From: Hallella mizrahii
GTDB taxonomy: Bacteria; Bacteroidota; Bacteroidia; Bacteroidales; Bacteroidaceae
DNA: 64,000 bases
Reading direction: 5' to 3'
Assembly: GCF_009695775.1 (NCBI RefSeq)
Contig: NZ_VUNG01000001.1
Coordinates: 62,001-126,000 of the forward strand
Under the pieces are notes generated by a model that was given only the letters and a program-made list of their open reading frames with translations, ran no database searches and was not told the DNA's origin. The position numbers and the translations under genes were made by a program. Position 1 is the first letter of the stretch; each line of letters begins with the position of its first letter. This document shows, one piece after another, positions 18,090 to 27,349 of the stretch.

Positions 18090-18286
18090 TGGTTGATAAC
18101 CCCTTATATCAATCCTTTCGGACTGGGGGCTGCATGATTGTGTTGATGAATTATTTGCTTTTAAATGTAGACTGCAAAACTACAAAAGTTTTCTCATATT
18201 CTATCAACTTTCTAAAGATATTTAGGAGAAAACTTTTCCCTTTTGGAAATTTTCTCTATCTTTGCAATTACTAAATTGAACAAGAA

Positions 18287-19024
18287 ATGGAAAGCTTAAT
18301 ACATCGTAGAAGTATAAGGAAGTACCAAGATAAAGAGGTGGACGAGCAACTGTTGCGCCGTCTTTTGGAACAGGCTGAGCATACGCCCACAATGGGCAAC
18401 CTGCAACTCTACAGCGTCGTCATCACACGCGATCCAAAGATGAAGAAGCGATTGGCTCCCGCGCATTTTGCCCAACCGATGGTGACGGGAGCACCCGTGG
18501 TACTGACGTTCTGCGCTGACTATCGCCGCACGACGCTTTGGGGCGAGCAGCGCAAAGGACATCCCGGCTACGACAATTTGCTGAGCTTTGTCAACGCCGC
18601 CACCGACGCTCTGCTCTATTGCCAGACATTCTGCAATCTGGCCGAAGAAGCCGGACTGGGCACTTGTTTCTTGGGTACGACCATCTACCAACCACAAGCG
18701 ATCATCGATCTGTTAGAGTTGCCGCCTTTGGTATTCCCCATTGCAACTATTACGTTGGGCTGGCCCGATGAGGATCCGGCACAGAGCGACCGCTTGCCTC
18801 TTAACGGCATCGTCCACGAAGAGGTTTATCACGACTACACGCCGCAGCAGATTGACGACATCTATGGTCCGAAGGAAAATCTGCCGGAGAACAAGCACTT
18901 TGTGGAGATCAACCACACCGATACACTGGCGCAAGTATTCACCGACATACGCTATACTGCCAAGGACTGCAAAGCCATGAGCGAGGAATTAAAGAAAGCA
19001 TTGCACCATCAAGGTTTCATGTAA
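18287..19024 (+). CDS. nitroreductase-family flavoprotein (NfsA-like)
   Basis: The 245-residue protein begins MESLIHRRSIRKYQDKEVDE, with the RRSIRKY flavin-binding motif of nitroreductases, and carries TPTMGNLQLYS and LGTCFLGTTIYQPQ, both usual in NfsA/FRP-type NAD(P)H:FMN enzymes. The C-terminal extension (about residues 175-245) is as in NfsA-like proteins that dimerise. It would reduce nitroaromatics or quinones with NAD(P)H in the cytoplasm; the physiological substrate is unknown. The -7 element TATCTTTG is at 18257-18264 (no good -33). The next gene starts 16 bp after its stop, suggesting cotranscription with the GNAT-like gene. Confidence 0.9.
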   Translation: MESLIHRRSIRKYQDKEVDEQLLRRLLEQAEHTPTMGNLQLYSVVITRDPKMKKRLAPAHFAQPMVTGAPVVLTFCADYRRTTLWGEQRKGHPGYDNLLSFVNAATDALLYCQTFCNLAEEAGLGTCFLGTTIYQPQAIIDLLELPPLVFPIATITLGWPDEDPAQSDRLPLNGIVHEEVYHDYTPQQIDDIYGPKENLPENKHFVEINHTDTLAQVFTDIRYTAKDCKAMSEELKKALHHQGFM

Positions 19025-19040
19025 ACCATTTGTAGAAGAG

Positions 19041-20183
19041 ATGAACAATATTGAAATAAAAAAGGTAGAGACACTGAGAGAGTTGAAGGCTTTTATTCAA
19101 TTCTTTTATGATCTCTACCGCGACAACCCTTGCGCCGTACCTTATCTGTATGGTGAAGAGTTGAAGACATTGCGCAAGGACAAAAACCCAGCGTTTGAAT
19201 TTTGTGAAGCCGATTATTTTTTGGCTTATCACGATGGAAAGGTAGTGGGGCGAGTGGCTGCCATGATCAACCACAGGGCAAACGAGCGGTGGAACAAGCG
19301 CATGGTACGTTTTGGCTGGTTCGACTTCATCGATGACATCGACGTGTGCCGGGCTTTGGTCGACACCGTTGCTCAATGGGGAAAAGACAAGGGTATGGAC
19401 TGCATCGGCGGTCCCTTTGGCTTTGAGGACATGGATCGTGAGGGCATGTTGGTCGAAGGCTTTGACCGTCTCTCTACCTTATATATTAATTATAATAACG
19501 AGTACTACCCCCGTTTCATGGAGCAGCTCGGCTTCCGCAAGGACAACGACTGGGTGGAATGCAGGATAAAGGTGCCGGAGGTGACACCCCGAAAGTTTGC
19601 GCTTACGGCAGAGTTGGTGCAGAAACGCTACAACCTGCAGGTGCGAAAATACGGTGTTCTTGACTTTGTAAAGCGCGGCAAAGGCAAGGAGCTCTTCGAC
19701 ATCGTCAACCGCACCTACGATGGTCTCTACGGTTTTTCTCATCTTTCCGACGACCAGATCTCGCGTTTGGTCAATGACTACATCCGTCGTGCCGACCTCA
19801 ACCTGGTCACCTGCGTGGTCGACGCCAACAACGACGACCGCATGGTGGGCTTCGGCGTGTCGTTTCCCTCTTTTTCCCGTGCCTTGCAGCATACCCGCGA
19901 CGGCCGTCTCTTACCAATGGGCTGGTGGCAGCTGCTGAGGGTGATGAAATGGCACAAGACCGATACCGTCGACCTGCTGCTCATTGCCGTGCTGCCCGAA
20001 TACCGAATGAAAGGTGCCAACGCTCTTATCTTCAACGACCTCATCAGCTGGTACCGACGCTATGGCTTCAAATGGGCGGAAGCCATGCCACAGATGGAGA
20101 CCAACCATGGCGTGCTTGACCAGTGGCAATATCTCGAAGCCGAGCAACATCGCAGACACAGAGCCTACATACGCAAACTGTAA
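19041..20183 (+). CDS. GNAT-like N-acetyltransferase family protein (about 380 residues)
   Basis: The 380-residue protein starts with NNIEIKKVETLRELKAFIQF and contains VGRVAAMINHRANE, GFFDF-like GWFDFIDD, GGPFGFEDMDREGMLVEGFD and, near the C-terminus, AVLPEYRMKGANALIFNDL, the last of which resembles the acetyl-CoA-binding turn of GNAT enzymes. This is a conserved Bacteroidetes family whose members are sometimes labelled as acetyltransferase and sometimes, doubtfully, as GTP cyclohydrolase. Substrate and pathway are unknown. It probably forms a two-gene unit with the nitroreductase gene and is convergent with dinB. Confidence 0.75.
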   Translation: MNNIEIKKVETLRELKAFIQFFYDLYRDNPCAVPYLYGEELKTLRKDKNPAFEFCEADYFLAYHDGKVVGRVAAMINHRANERWNKRMVRFGWFDFIDDIDVCRALVDTVAQWGKDKGMDCIGGPFGFEDMDREGMLVEGFDRLSTLYINYNNEYYPRFMEQLGFRKDNDWVECRIKVPEVTPRKFALTAELVQKRYNLQVRKYGVLDFVKRGKGKELFDIVNRTYDGLYGFSHLSDDQISRLVNDYIRRADLNLVTCVVDANNDDRMVGFGVSFPSFSRALQHTRDGRLLPMGWWQLLRVMKWHKTDTVDLLLIAVLPEYRMKGANALIFNDLISWYRRYGFKWAEAMPQMETNHGVLDQWQYLEAEQHRRHRAYIRKL

Positions 20184-20230
20184 TGCTGTCTTTTGCTTCC
20201 AATGGGATCAGCACGAAAGTAACGATGTCC

Positions 20231-21325
20231 CTAGAAGTCGATGTCCAATTCTATCCATCGGTCCTTCTCGCGATACTCACCCGCATGGGGATTGACGACA
20301 GCGAGACCGATCAGGCGGATAGGATGGTTAGCATCGTAGTCCACACGGCTCATCAGTTTCTTGGCTAACGGCAGGATATCGTCTTTGGTACGCAAGACCT
20401 TTGCCTGTGTGATGCTGCGCGAAATGGTGGTAAAGTCACCGTACTTGACTTTCAGCGTAAGCGTGTGTCCTCTGAATTGAGACGATTGCAGCCGCTCGAC
20501 AAGCTCCAACGTCACATGGTACAATTCGATGATCACCGCAGACTTCAGACAAATGTCTTGTGAGAACGTGTGCTCACAGCCCACTGACTTACGGATGCGC
20601 TCTGAGACTACTGGCCGTTCGTCAATGCCACGGGCGAAATCATAGAAAGCCCGTCCCGCCTTACCAAAAGTATGAAGAAGATAACCCAATGAAATGCTAC
20701 GTAGCTGCGCACCATTATAGATTCCAAGACTGTGCATGCGCTCGGCCGTTTTGCTGCCCACGCCCCAAAAATCCTCAACGGGAAGCGTGGCTATGAAGTC
20801 CAGTGCCCGGTCGGGATGGATGACAAAGAGTCCGTCGGGCTTACGATAGTCCGACGCTATCTTAGCCAGAAACTTATTGTACGACACACCAGCCGAGGCC
20901 GTCAGTCCCGTTTCCTCATGGATACGCTGCTTGATTTCCTTGGCGATGTCCACTGCCAAGTCCATATTCTTTTTATTATGCGTGACATCAAGGAAAGCCT
21001 CATCAAGCGAGATAGGCTCAACCAAGTCGGTGTAATCGTGAAAGATGCGATGGATAGATGCCGAGACCTCGCGGTAGACCTCATAGCGTCCCGGAGCAAT
21101 GATGAGATCGGGACACTGACGCTTGGCCACCTGGATAGACATTGCGGAGTGTACGCCATATTTGCGTGCCTCATAGCTCGCCGTGGCCACCACACCTCTT
21201 GTACTGTCATGCCCGACAGCCAGCGGCTTGCCACGCCACTCCGGGTGGTCTCTTTGCTCCACGCTGGCAAAGAAGGCATCCATGTCGACATGGATGATCT
21301 TTCGTAGATTAAGTTCATTGCTCAT
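20231..21325 (-). CDS. dinB: DNA polymerase IV (Y-family translesion polymerase)
   Basis: Y-family motifs are all present: HVDMDAFFASVEQRD, YEARKYGVHSAM, SLDEAFLDVT with the catalytic Asp-Glu, ASAGVSYNKFLAKIASD and GVGSKTAERM (helix-hairpin-helix). It copies damaged templates without proofreading. Two adjacent ATG codons (21328 and 21325) could start it; the -7 element ends only four bases before the first, so the mRNA may begin at or next to the start codon. I use 21325 because it is the safer one to be included in the transcript; 21328 remains possible. The C-terminus (HAGEYREKDRWIELDIDF) lacks an obvious clamp-binding motif of classical form. No SOS box was recognised. Confidence 0.94.
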   Translation of the reverse strand: MSNELNLRKIIHVDMDAFFASVEQRDHPEWRGKPLAVGHDSTRGVVATASYEARKYGVHSAMSIQVAKRQCPDLIIAPGRYEVYREVSASIHRIFHDYTDLVEPISLDEAFLDVTHNKKNMDLAVDIAKEIKQRIHEETGLTASAGVSYNKFLAKIASDYRKPDGLFVIHPDRALDFIATLPVEDFWGVGSKTAERMHSLGIYNGAQLRSISLGYLLHTFGKAGRAFYDFARGIDERPVVSERIRKSVGCEHTFSQDICLKSAVIIELYHVTLELVERLQSSQFRGHTLTLKVKYGDFTTISRSITQAKVLRTKDDILPLAKKLMSRVDYDANHPIRLIGLAVVNPHAGEYREKDRWIELDIDF

Positions 21326-21332
21326 CATCAGA

Positions 21333-21364
21333 CAAAGTTAGTACCTTTTCCGCACATCAGCAAG
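21333..21364 (-). promoter_or_regulatory. dinB promoter, possibly giving a leaderless mRNA
   Basis: On the minus strand, CTTG (21364-21361), 20 bp, then TAACTTTG (21340-21333) fits the Bacteroidetes consensus. The first dinB ATG starts at 21328, four bases beyond the -7 element, so little or no 5' leader is expected. Confidence 0.6.
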
Positions 21365-21500
21365 CGAATTGATGCTTTTAACCTATCGTCCTTTCTTCTG
21401 CCTTTTTCTCTACGTCTGTTTTCTAATACCATTTATTCCCTTTTCCTTACTTGTCATTCCATGTTATCATGTATGTAACGGTATTGCAATATGTAATATC

Positions 21501-21508
21501 TACCTTTG
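21501..21508 (+). promoter_or_regulatory. -7 element upstream of the TonB receptor/phosphatase operon
   Basis: TACCTTTG fits TAnnTTTG and lies 33 bp before the receptor start at 21541. A convincing -33 element is not visible, which may mean that an activator is needed. Nothing else was found in 21365-21500. Confidence 0.4.
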
Positions 21509-21540
21509 CCGTCGAATAAAAATATCATCTCCATTCAAGT

Positions 21541-24315
21541 ATGAAAAAACTTATTCTGACGGTGGCGCTGAGTGCTTCCTTCCTCCCCGCTTGTCTAGCC
21601 GGTCCCATTGATGGCGTGGTCAAAGACAAGAAGACGGGCGAGACACTCATCGGCTCCGTGGTCCAGGTAAAAAGTAACCAGGATAACATGACAACAACTG
21701 GCCTGGACGGTTCCTTCACATTGAAGAACCTGCCCGACCAGGGCACCATCACCCTCGTAGTGAACTATATCGGCTACAAGCCAAAGGAGGTCACCATCGA
21801 CATGGCCAATGCCAGTCACCTCAAGATTGAGTTGGAGCCCGACACACATGAACTGAATGAAGTAGTGGTCAAAGGCTTCAAAAGCAACCGCACCGATGTG
21901 AGTGCCGTGAGCATGGTAAAGAACTCTCCGCAGGTTCTCAATGTGATGAGCGCACAGACTATCCAGCTCTCACCCGACGTCAACGTGGCCAGTGTCTTAC
22001 AGCGCGTCTCCGGCGTCACCATGCAGCAGGATGCCGGTGGCGAGGCCTCCTACGCAATTATGAGGGGCATGGACAAACGCTACAACTACACGCTGGTCAA
22101 CGGCGTGAAGATCCCGAGTCCCGACGACAAGAACCGTTATGTTCCGTTGAACCTATTCCCCTCCGACCTCATGGACCGTCTCGTCGTAGCCAAATCGCTC
22201 ACCGCCGATATGGAGGGTGACGCTGCCGGTGGTGTCATTGACATGAACATGAAGGACGCACCGGGCGAGTTTCGGCTTCAAGCCAATGCTGCCGTCGGTG
22301 CCAACGACTTCTTCTGGCAGGGTGACAAGAACGTAACACCGTTTGGCAACATCAGCTATGACTATCTCAGTGCCAAACGCAGCAACACTACTTCCAAAGC
22401 TCCTTACGAGCGATATGGCAGCACCTACGACGCAACCGCTAAAGATTTCAAAAACGGAGGCTCGCAGGTGACCAGCCACTCCATGCCTATGCCCAACATC
22501 AATGCCGGCATCTCTGTCGGCGACCGCTTCTGGCAGAAACGACTCGGACTGCTCATTGCCGGAAATCTCCAAAACACCTATCGCGGCACCGAGCGTGACT
22601 TGAACAAGGAGGTGATGGCAAACGGTGATGAGACAGAGTATATCTCTTCCATCAAGAAGCGCCTCTACTCCATCCATGACCTCAATCTCGGACTTCATGG
22701 CAAGGTTGATCTCAACCTTGGCAACCATAAGATTGAATGGTACAATATGCTCGTGCAACGCCGGGAAGACAACACACGGTACAGCAAGAGTATCATCACA
22801 GACTATGGCTTCGACCTCGACGCCGGTAACTGGACACGATCCGACGAGCTTAGAACTATGACGCAGACACAGACGATCTTCGCCACCACGCTCAAAAGCA
22901 CGCACCATCTGACGAAACGTTTTACCGTTGACTGGGCCGGACTCTTTGCCGACGCACGAGAGAAAGACCCAGACCGTGTCTATACCACACTCAGCAACTC
23001 CGTGACCGACGGCAAGGTATCCAAGACCTATCCCGCTTCGCAGGAACGCCGTTTCCAGCACAACGACGACAAAGACTGGACGGGCTACCTCAACCTGACA
23101 TGGGAGACACCCTTTAAGCACGATGTCAAAGCTGTGTGGAAAGCCGGTGGCATGTACCGCAACAAGAAGCGCAACAACCGCTTCTATTCCTATATCTTCA
23201 GCCCCATCAACAATGACGAGTCGCTTGATGACAACAGCATGAGTGACTTCGATGGCATCGACTGGACTTGCAAGACACCACGCTCTCAAGCCTCTCAGCT
23301 CAACTACAACTCCAAGGAGCGCATCGGTGCTGCATACGCTATGGTGACGCTGTCCTCAAAACTCGGTGAACTCATCGCCGGATTCCGCGCTGAGCATACC
23401 AATCAAATCTACACCATGCTGCAACGTTTTGAGACTACCGGTTCTCTCGGCGAGCAAAGCTATTGGGACTATCTTCCCTCCGCTGCCTTGCGTTGGAAGA
23501 TCAACAAGGAGATGAACCTGCGCTTCAACTATTACAAAAGCATCAACCGACCGGGATTCTACGAGCTCGTGCCCTACCAACTCGACGGTGAGGACTATAC
23601 CGAAAAAGGAAACCCTCTCTTGAAACGCGCACGCATCGACAACCTCGACCTACGGTGGGAGTGGTTCCCTTCTCAGAACGAGCAGATTCTCTTTGGCGTG
23701 TTCTATAAATATCTCAAAGACCCTATCGAAACAAGCTTTGAGGTAGATCAGCGGCAGACCAACGCCAGCTACTACATGCCCCAGAATCTCGGTAATGCCA
23801 AAAACTACGGCTTGGAATTCGATGTAGTGAAGTATATCCGCCACTTCGGCCTGAAGGGCAACTACACCTATACCCATTCCGCCATCACCACGCCCAAACG
23901 GCACTTCTTAGGCAAGAACCAACTTGAGACCGTCGACCAGACACGCCCGCTCGTCAACCAGGCACCGCACACCGCCAATGTCTCCTTATTATATAAGGAT
24001 ACCAACCACGGTTGGAACGGTCAGCTTGCAGCCTCCTACACCGGTACACGACTCGTACTCGTCTCACCTTATCTAGACTCCGACGAATGGGAACGTCACT
24101 TCTTCACCCTCGACCTCAGCGGTGAGAAACGATTCAAAAACGGTTTGGCCATCTTCCTTAAAGCCAACAACCTGCTCAACGCCAAACGAGAGCGCTACTT
24201 GAAGACTACCAATGAGTTCAACACCACCATTCCCGGCCAACCTTCCGACCGTACCATCGTTGGTTCCTACCGCTATGGACGCACATTCCTCGTAGGCGTG
24301 AGATACACTATGTAA
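21541..24315 (+). CDS. TonB-dependent outer-membrane receptor with N-terminal carboxypeptidase-regulatory-like domain
   Basis: The 924-residue protein starts with a signal peptide (MKKLILTVALSASFLPACLA). Residues about 22-105 form a CarboxypepD_reg-like beta-sandwich (GPIDGVVKDKKTGETLIGS). Then comes a plug domain, about 110-225, with VASVLQRVSGVTMQQDAGGE, IMRGMDKRYNYTLVNG and AGGVIDMNMK, and a large beta-barrel ending in YRYGRTFLVGVRYTM. It imports a ligand across the outer membrane using TonB energy. No SusD partner follows; instead a lipoprotein and a phosphatase gene do, which points to a phosphate-containing substrate. Ligand is inferred from context only. A palindromic repeat lies right after the stop. 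Confidence 0.9.
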   Translation: MKKLILTVALSASFLPACLAGPIDGVVKDKKTGETLIGSVVQVKSNQDNMTTTGLDGSFTLKNLPDQGTITLVVNYIGYKPKEVTIDMANASHLKIELEPDTHELNEVVVKGFKSNRTDVSAVSMVKNSPQVLNVMSAQTIQLSPDVNVASVLQRVSGVTMQQDAGGEASYAIMRGMDKRYNYTLVNGVKIPSPDDKNRYVPLNLFPSDLMDRLVVAKSLTADMEGDAAGGVIDMNMKDAPGEFRLQANAAVGANDFFWQGDKNVTPFGNISYDYLSAKRSNTTSKAPYERYGSTYDATAKDFKNGGSQVTSHSMPMPNINAGISVGDRFWQKRLGLLIAGNLQNTYRGTERDLNKEVMANGDETEYISSIKKRLYSIHDLNLGLHGKVDLNLGNHKIEWYNMLVQRREDNTRYSKSIITDYGFDLDAGNWTRSDELRTMTQTQTIFATTLKSTHHLTKRFTVDWAGLFADAREKDPDRVYTTLSNSVTDGKVSKTYPASQERRFQHNDDKDWTGYLNLTWETPFKHDVKAVWKAGGMYRNKKRNNRFYSYIFSPINNDESLDDNSMSDFDGIDWTCKTPRSQASQLNYNSKERIGAAYAMVTLSSKLGELIAGFRAEHTNQIYTMLQRFETTGSLGEQSYWDYLPSAALRWKINKEMNLRFNYYKSINRPGFYELVPYQLDGEDYTEKGNPLLKRARIDNLDLRWEWFPSQNEQILFGVFYKYLKDPIETSFEVDQRQTNASYYMPQNLGNAKNYGLEFDVVKYIRHFGLKGNYTYTHSAITTPKRHFLGKNQLETVDQTRPLVNQAPHTANVSLLYKDTNHGWNGQLAASYTGTRLVLVSPYLDSDEWERHFFTLDLSGEKRFKNGLAIFLKANNLLNAKRERYLKTTNEFNTTIPGQPSDRTIVGSYRYGRTFLVGVRYTM

Positions 24316-24317
24316 GT

Positions 24318-24349
24318 CCTCACCTTATCCCTCCTCCAAGGGAGGGAGC
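24318..24349 (+). repeat. palindromic repeat family, copy 2 (degenerate)
   Basis: Two bases after the TonB receptor stop codon: CCTCACC (24318-24324) followed by a stem ccctcctcc/ggagggag-like hairpin up to 24349. Same order and orientation relative to the gene as copies near 8272 and 28114, but with a shortened C-run. Confidence 0.5.
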
Positions 24350-24450
24350 ATAATTACCGACAAGAGACGAGATTATCAGGAACGTAATAAGTGAATATTC
24401 ATCACTCAACACTCAATATTAAGAATTAAGACAACTCAACATTTAACATT

Positions 24451-25845
24451 ATGAATTATATGTTTACCGCCGGACTTCTTGTCACGGCACTTGCTTTCGG
24501 ACTCACCTCCTGCGAGAACGAGAATATCAACCCCTACGACTACGCCGCTAAAACCGACACCATCACCATCAACACCGGTGATGAGAACACTGTGAAGACA
24601 GCCTTGGCCTCCTACCCCACAGGTTCTATCGTGTGGAGCCACGACACAACACTGGTCACCTCGTTTAAAGTTCCCGAAGGTACATCACTCTATATAGAGC
24701 CCGGCGTCCACGTTACCGTCAGCCACGATTCGCAGGAAGAAGACAAGCACCCCATTGAGATTGTTGCTCTCGGCAATCTCTATGCTATGGGTACTGCAGA
24801 TAAGCCCGTTGTGATCACTTCCGACACCGGGAAGCCCAACGACTGGGGTGGCATCATCTGCGGGTATAACTGCAGCGAAGTTGTGCTCAGCCACGTAGAG
24901 CTTGCTGACTGTGGTGCCACGCCTACCGAGAGCTCCATGTCATTCCAAAACAAACTCTTCAAGACCACCATCGACGGCGGCGTGCCAGCCTTCCACTTCT
25001 GCAACACCAATGGCCGCTTTGCCATGATCGGCTGCTATCTCCACGACAACTACAACGACCAGACATATTTCACCGGTGGAAAAGGTGTCATCACAGGATG
25101 CACCTTTGCCGACAGTGGCAATAGCAATGATGGCGGCGAGGCCGTCAACGTGAAATCGGGATGCACACTCGACGTAGCCTTTAACCTCATCTACAACGCA
25201 TGCACCAATGCCTTCAAACTCTCTGATGGCGGTGTGGAGAAGAACTTCGCCTCGAAACTCGTCATCTATAACAACACAATCGTAGATTGCGGATGGCGAC
25301 GCACGAAAAACAAGAAGGGTGGCAACGTGTGGCTCGAAAAGGGTATCGCTCCCGTCTTTGTCAACAACCTCATGGTCGACAACCGATACGGGATCCGGCA
25401 ACCTCAGAAAGATGGTGGCGACATCGACAACAGCATCCTGGCTCCCAACTGCCTCTTCGCTTCCACAGACGATGTTGTGAAACAGCAAGCAAAAGACTAC
25501 AGCATGATTGTATGGGACGATAACAATAAAGTAAGCACCTCACCCGAGGACCTCTCCAAGCTCTTCGTCAACTTTGCGCAAAGCGACAAGATGAACATCA
25601 ACTGTGAGAGCGATGACGTGGCCAAAGGAGCACCGCTCGCATGGAACAGCGGCTGGGACTTCCATCTTAAGGCTGATGCCGTGGCTCTCAGCGGAGCAAC
25701 CTCTTCTGTAGCCCGCAACTTTGTCACCGGCCTGCCGTTCTTCGGCATGAAGAAGGTGAAATGGGTCGACAGCGACAATGACCAGAACTATTATTTCACA
25801 GCACCTATGGCCAGCGCGTTCTTTGGTGCCTTCGGTACGAAATAG
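24451..25845 (+). CDS. lipoprotein with right-handed parallel beta-helix, partner of the TonB receptor
   Basis: The 464-residue protein has a lipoprotein signal: a hydrophobic stretch ending in LTSC with Cys near residue 21, followed by ENENINPYD. The body holds repeated short turns typical of a right-handed parallel beta-helix, such as GVHVTVSHD, GNLYAMGTADKPVVIT, WGGIICGYN, VLSHVELADCG, VITGCTFADSG, NNTIVDCG and VNNLMVDNRYG. This fold is shared by polysaccharide lyases and adhesive or binding proteins; no lyase catalytic motif is evident. Its position between a TonB receptor and a secreted phosphatase suggests a surface- or periplasm-anchored substrate-binding role, replacing SusD. Function is otherwise unknown. 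Confidence 0.75.
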   Translation: MNYMFTAGLLVTALAFGLTSCENENINPYDYAAKTDTITINTGDENTVKTALASYPTGSIVWSHDTTLVTSFKVPEGTSLYIEPGVHVTVSHDSQEEDKHPIEIVALGNLYAMGTADKPVVITSDTGKPNDWGGIICGYNCSEVVLSHVELADCGATPTESSMSFQNKLFKTTIDGGVPAFHFCNTNGRFAMIGCYLHDNYNDQTYFTGGKGVITGCTFADSGNSNDGGEAVNVKSGCTLDVAFNLIYNACTNAFKLSDGGVEKNFASKLVIYNNTIVDCGWRRTKNKKGGNVWLEKGIAPVFVNNLMVDNRYGIRQPQKDGGDIDNSILAPNCLFASTDDVVKQQAKDYSMIVWDDNNKVSTSPEDLSKLFVNFAQSDKMNINCESDDVAKGAPLAWNSGWDFHLKADAVALSGATSSVARNFVTGLPFFGMKKVKWVDSDNDQNYYFTAPMASAFFGAFGTK

Positions 25846-25889
25846 CAACCATTATCTATAGCTTCTATAGCATCTAAAACGACATCATC

Positions 25890-26849
25890 ATGAGAAAAAC
25901 TATATTCCATTCACTCTTTGCAACACTTCTGCTCACCGTAGCCGTCATTCTCCCTTCCTGTGCGCAGACACCAGCCGAGTGGAAAAAGCTGAAAGCCGAC
26001 GTCAGCCTCTACTGGGTCAACGACATGGGACGCAATGGTTACTACGATCAAAAAACCATCGCCGAACTCATGGGCCGCATGGCACTCTCGGTAGACCCGG
26101 AGGCCGTCATCGCCGTAGGTGACATCCACCACTTCAATGGCGTGCAAAGCACCAGTGACCCACTATGGATGACCAACTACGAGCTGGTATATTCCAACCC
26201 GGAGCTCATGTGTTTCTGGTATCCTGTGCTCGGCAACCATGAATATCGTGGCAACACGCAGGCCGTGCTCGACTATGCCAAGGTCAGCCGCCGTTGGGCC
26301 ATGCCCGCGCGCTACTATTCCAAGGTGTTCAGCGGCAAGGACTGCAAACTGCGAATTGTCTTTATCGATACCACACCGCTCATGGACTGCTACCGCAACG
26401 ACAGCACCACCTACCCCGACGCTCACAAGCAGGACCGCGAACGCGAACTGGCCTGGCTCGACAGTACGCTGACGGCTGCCCATGAGGATTGGGTCATCTG
26501 TGTGGGCCACCATCCTATCTACGCCCAAACGCCAAAGAAGGATGTGGAACGCGCCGACATGCAAAAATATCTCCTGCCCGTGCTCCGACGCCACAACAAC
26601 GTGGCTGTCTATGGCTGCGGTCATATCCACAACTTCCAATACATCAAGAAGCCGAACGATCCCATCGCTTATTGGGTCAACTCCGCAGCGGCTCTCTCCC
26701 GCTCCGTACAGCCCACCGACGGTACTCAGTGGTGCGATCCATCCACAGGATTCACCGTCATCAGTGCCGACAAACGACAACTGACGCTCTCCGCGATCAA
26801 TAAGGACGGAAAGATTCTCTATCAGCTGCCCATCAAGAAGACGAAATAG
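25890..26849 (+). CDS. purple acid phosphatase-like metallophosphoesterase lipoprotein
   Basis: The 319-residue protein has a signal sequence ending in LPSC (Cys24), so it is probably a lipoprotein. The calcineurin-like two-metal site is readable: Asp45 in VNDMGRNG, Asp78 in VGDIHHFNG, Asn116-His117 in LGNHEYRG, His in CVGHHPIYA and GCGHIHN. The order and size fit the tartrate-resistant/purple acid phosphatase branch, although the usual GDNFY is GDIHH here. It likely hydrolyses phosphate esters outside the inner membrane, releasing phosphate or a dephosphorylated nutrient. It is 44 bp downstream of the beta-helix lipoprotein gene and ends the operon. Substrate is not known. Confidence 0.87.
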   Translation: MRKTIFHSLFATLLLTVAVILPSCAQTPAEWKKLKADVSLYWVNDMGRNGYYDQKTIAELMGRMALSVDPEAVIAVGDIHHFNGVQSTSDPLWMTNYELVYSNPELMCFWYPVLGNHEYRGNTQAVLDYAKVSRRWAMPARYYSKVFSGKDCKLRIVFIDTTPLMDCYRNDSTTYPDAHKQDRERELAWLDSTLTAAHEDWVICVGHHPIYAQTPKKDVERADMQKYLLPVLRRHNNVAVYGCGHIHNFQYIKKPNDPIAYWVNSAAALSRSVQPTDGTQWCDPSTGFTVISADKRQLTLSAINKDGKILYQLPIKKTK

Positions 26850-26859
26850 ACCGAACTGC

Positions 26860-26905
26860 TATAACGGCGGGGATTGTCAAAATTAACCTATTCCCCGCCG
26901 TTATA
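26860..26905 (+). terminator. inverted repeat after the phosphatase gene
   Basis: A perfect 14-bp stem, tataacggcgggga (26860-26873) with tccccgccgttata (26892-26905), has an 18-nt loop and lies 10 bp after the stop. There is no T-run behind it, so termination is less certain and transcript protection is an alternative. Confidence 0.55.
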
Positions 26906-26979
26906 ACATAAATTGCCTATAGAACGGCAAACATCGTTAAACTATCGCTACTAACGACTACATATAGCCACGAAAATCC

Positions 26980-26987
26980 TATCTTTG
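26980..26987 (+). promoter_or_regulatory. -7 element upstream of the small Cys-containing protein
   Basis: TATCTTTG matches TAnnTTTG and is followed by an approximately 70-nt leader before the start codon. No clear -33 element. Confidence 0.45.
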
Positions 26988-27059
26988 CATTGCATTCTAT
27001 AAGAAAAGCCCAAGGGCTTAATACCACAGTGATGCAAAGACAACCTCTAACAGAAAGGA

Positions 27060-27338
27060 ATGAACATGAAAATGAACATCAGAATCAACAAGGACATCAA
27101 GAGCTACATCCATGACCTTACCGAGCTCGTTTGGGCTTATATCCGCCATCGTGCCTTCTATCCCGCCAATGCTTTACTCGCCGTGCAGCGCGAACTGGCC
27201 TGCAACGTTTTCGACAGTCCCGACAACTGCCGTGGCTGTGACTTCTACGCTCCCGAGATGCTGCTCACCTGTAACGCCAAAGGCGCCACAGTGCCCAATC
27301 TCAACGTCATCAAGAGCATAGCAAAGAGATACTATTAA
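27060..27338 (+). CDS. small protein of unknown function with four cysteines
   Basis: The 92-residue protein starts MNMKMNIRINKDIKSYIHDL; three Met codons lie close together. The AAAGGA at 27054-27059 suits the second ATG (27066) better than the first. Four Cys occur in the middle: ACNVF, NCRGCDFY (a CxxC) and LTCNAK, which might bind a metal or form disulfides. The N-terminal part is basic and helical, and the end (NLNVIKSIAKRYY) is basic and aromatic. There is no signal peptide or membrane segment, so it should be cytoplasmic. It has its own promoter and no close partner. I do not recognise the family. Confidence 0.65.
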   Translation: MNMKMNIRINKDIKSYIHDLTELVWAYIRHRAFYPANALLAVQRELACNVFDSPDNCRGCDFYAPEMLLTCNAKGATVPNLNVIKSIAKRYY

Positions 27339-27349
27339 GGCCTAAGTGA

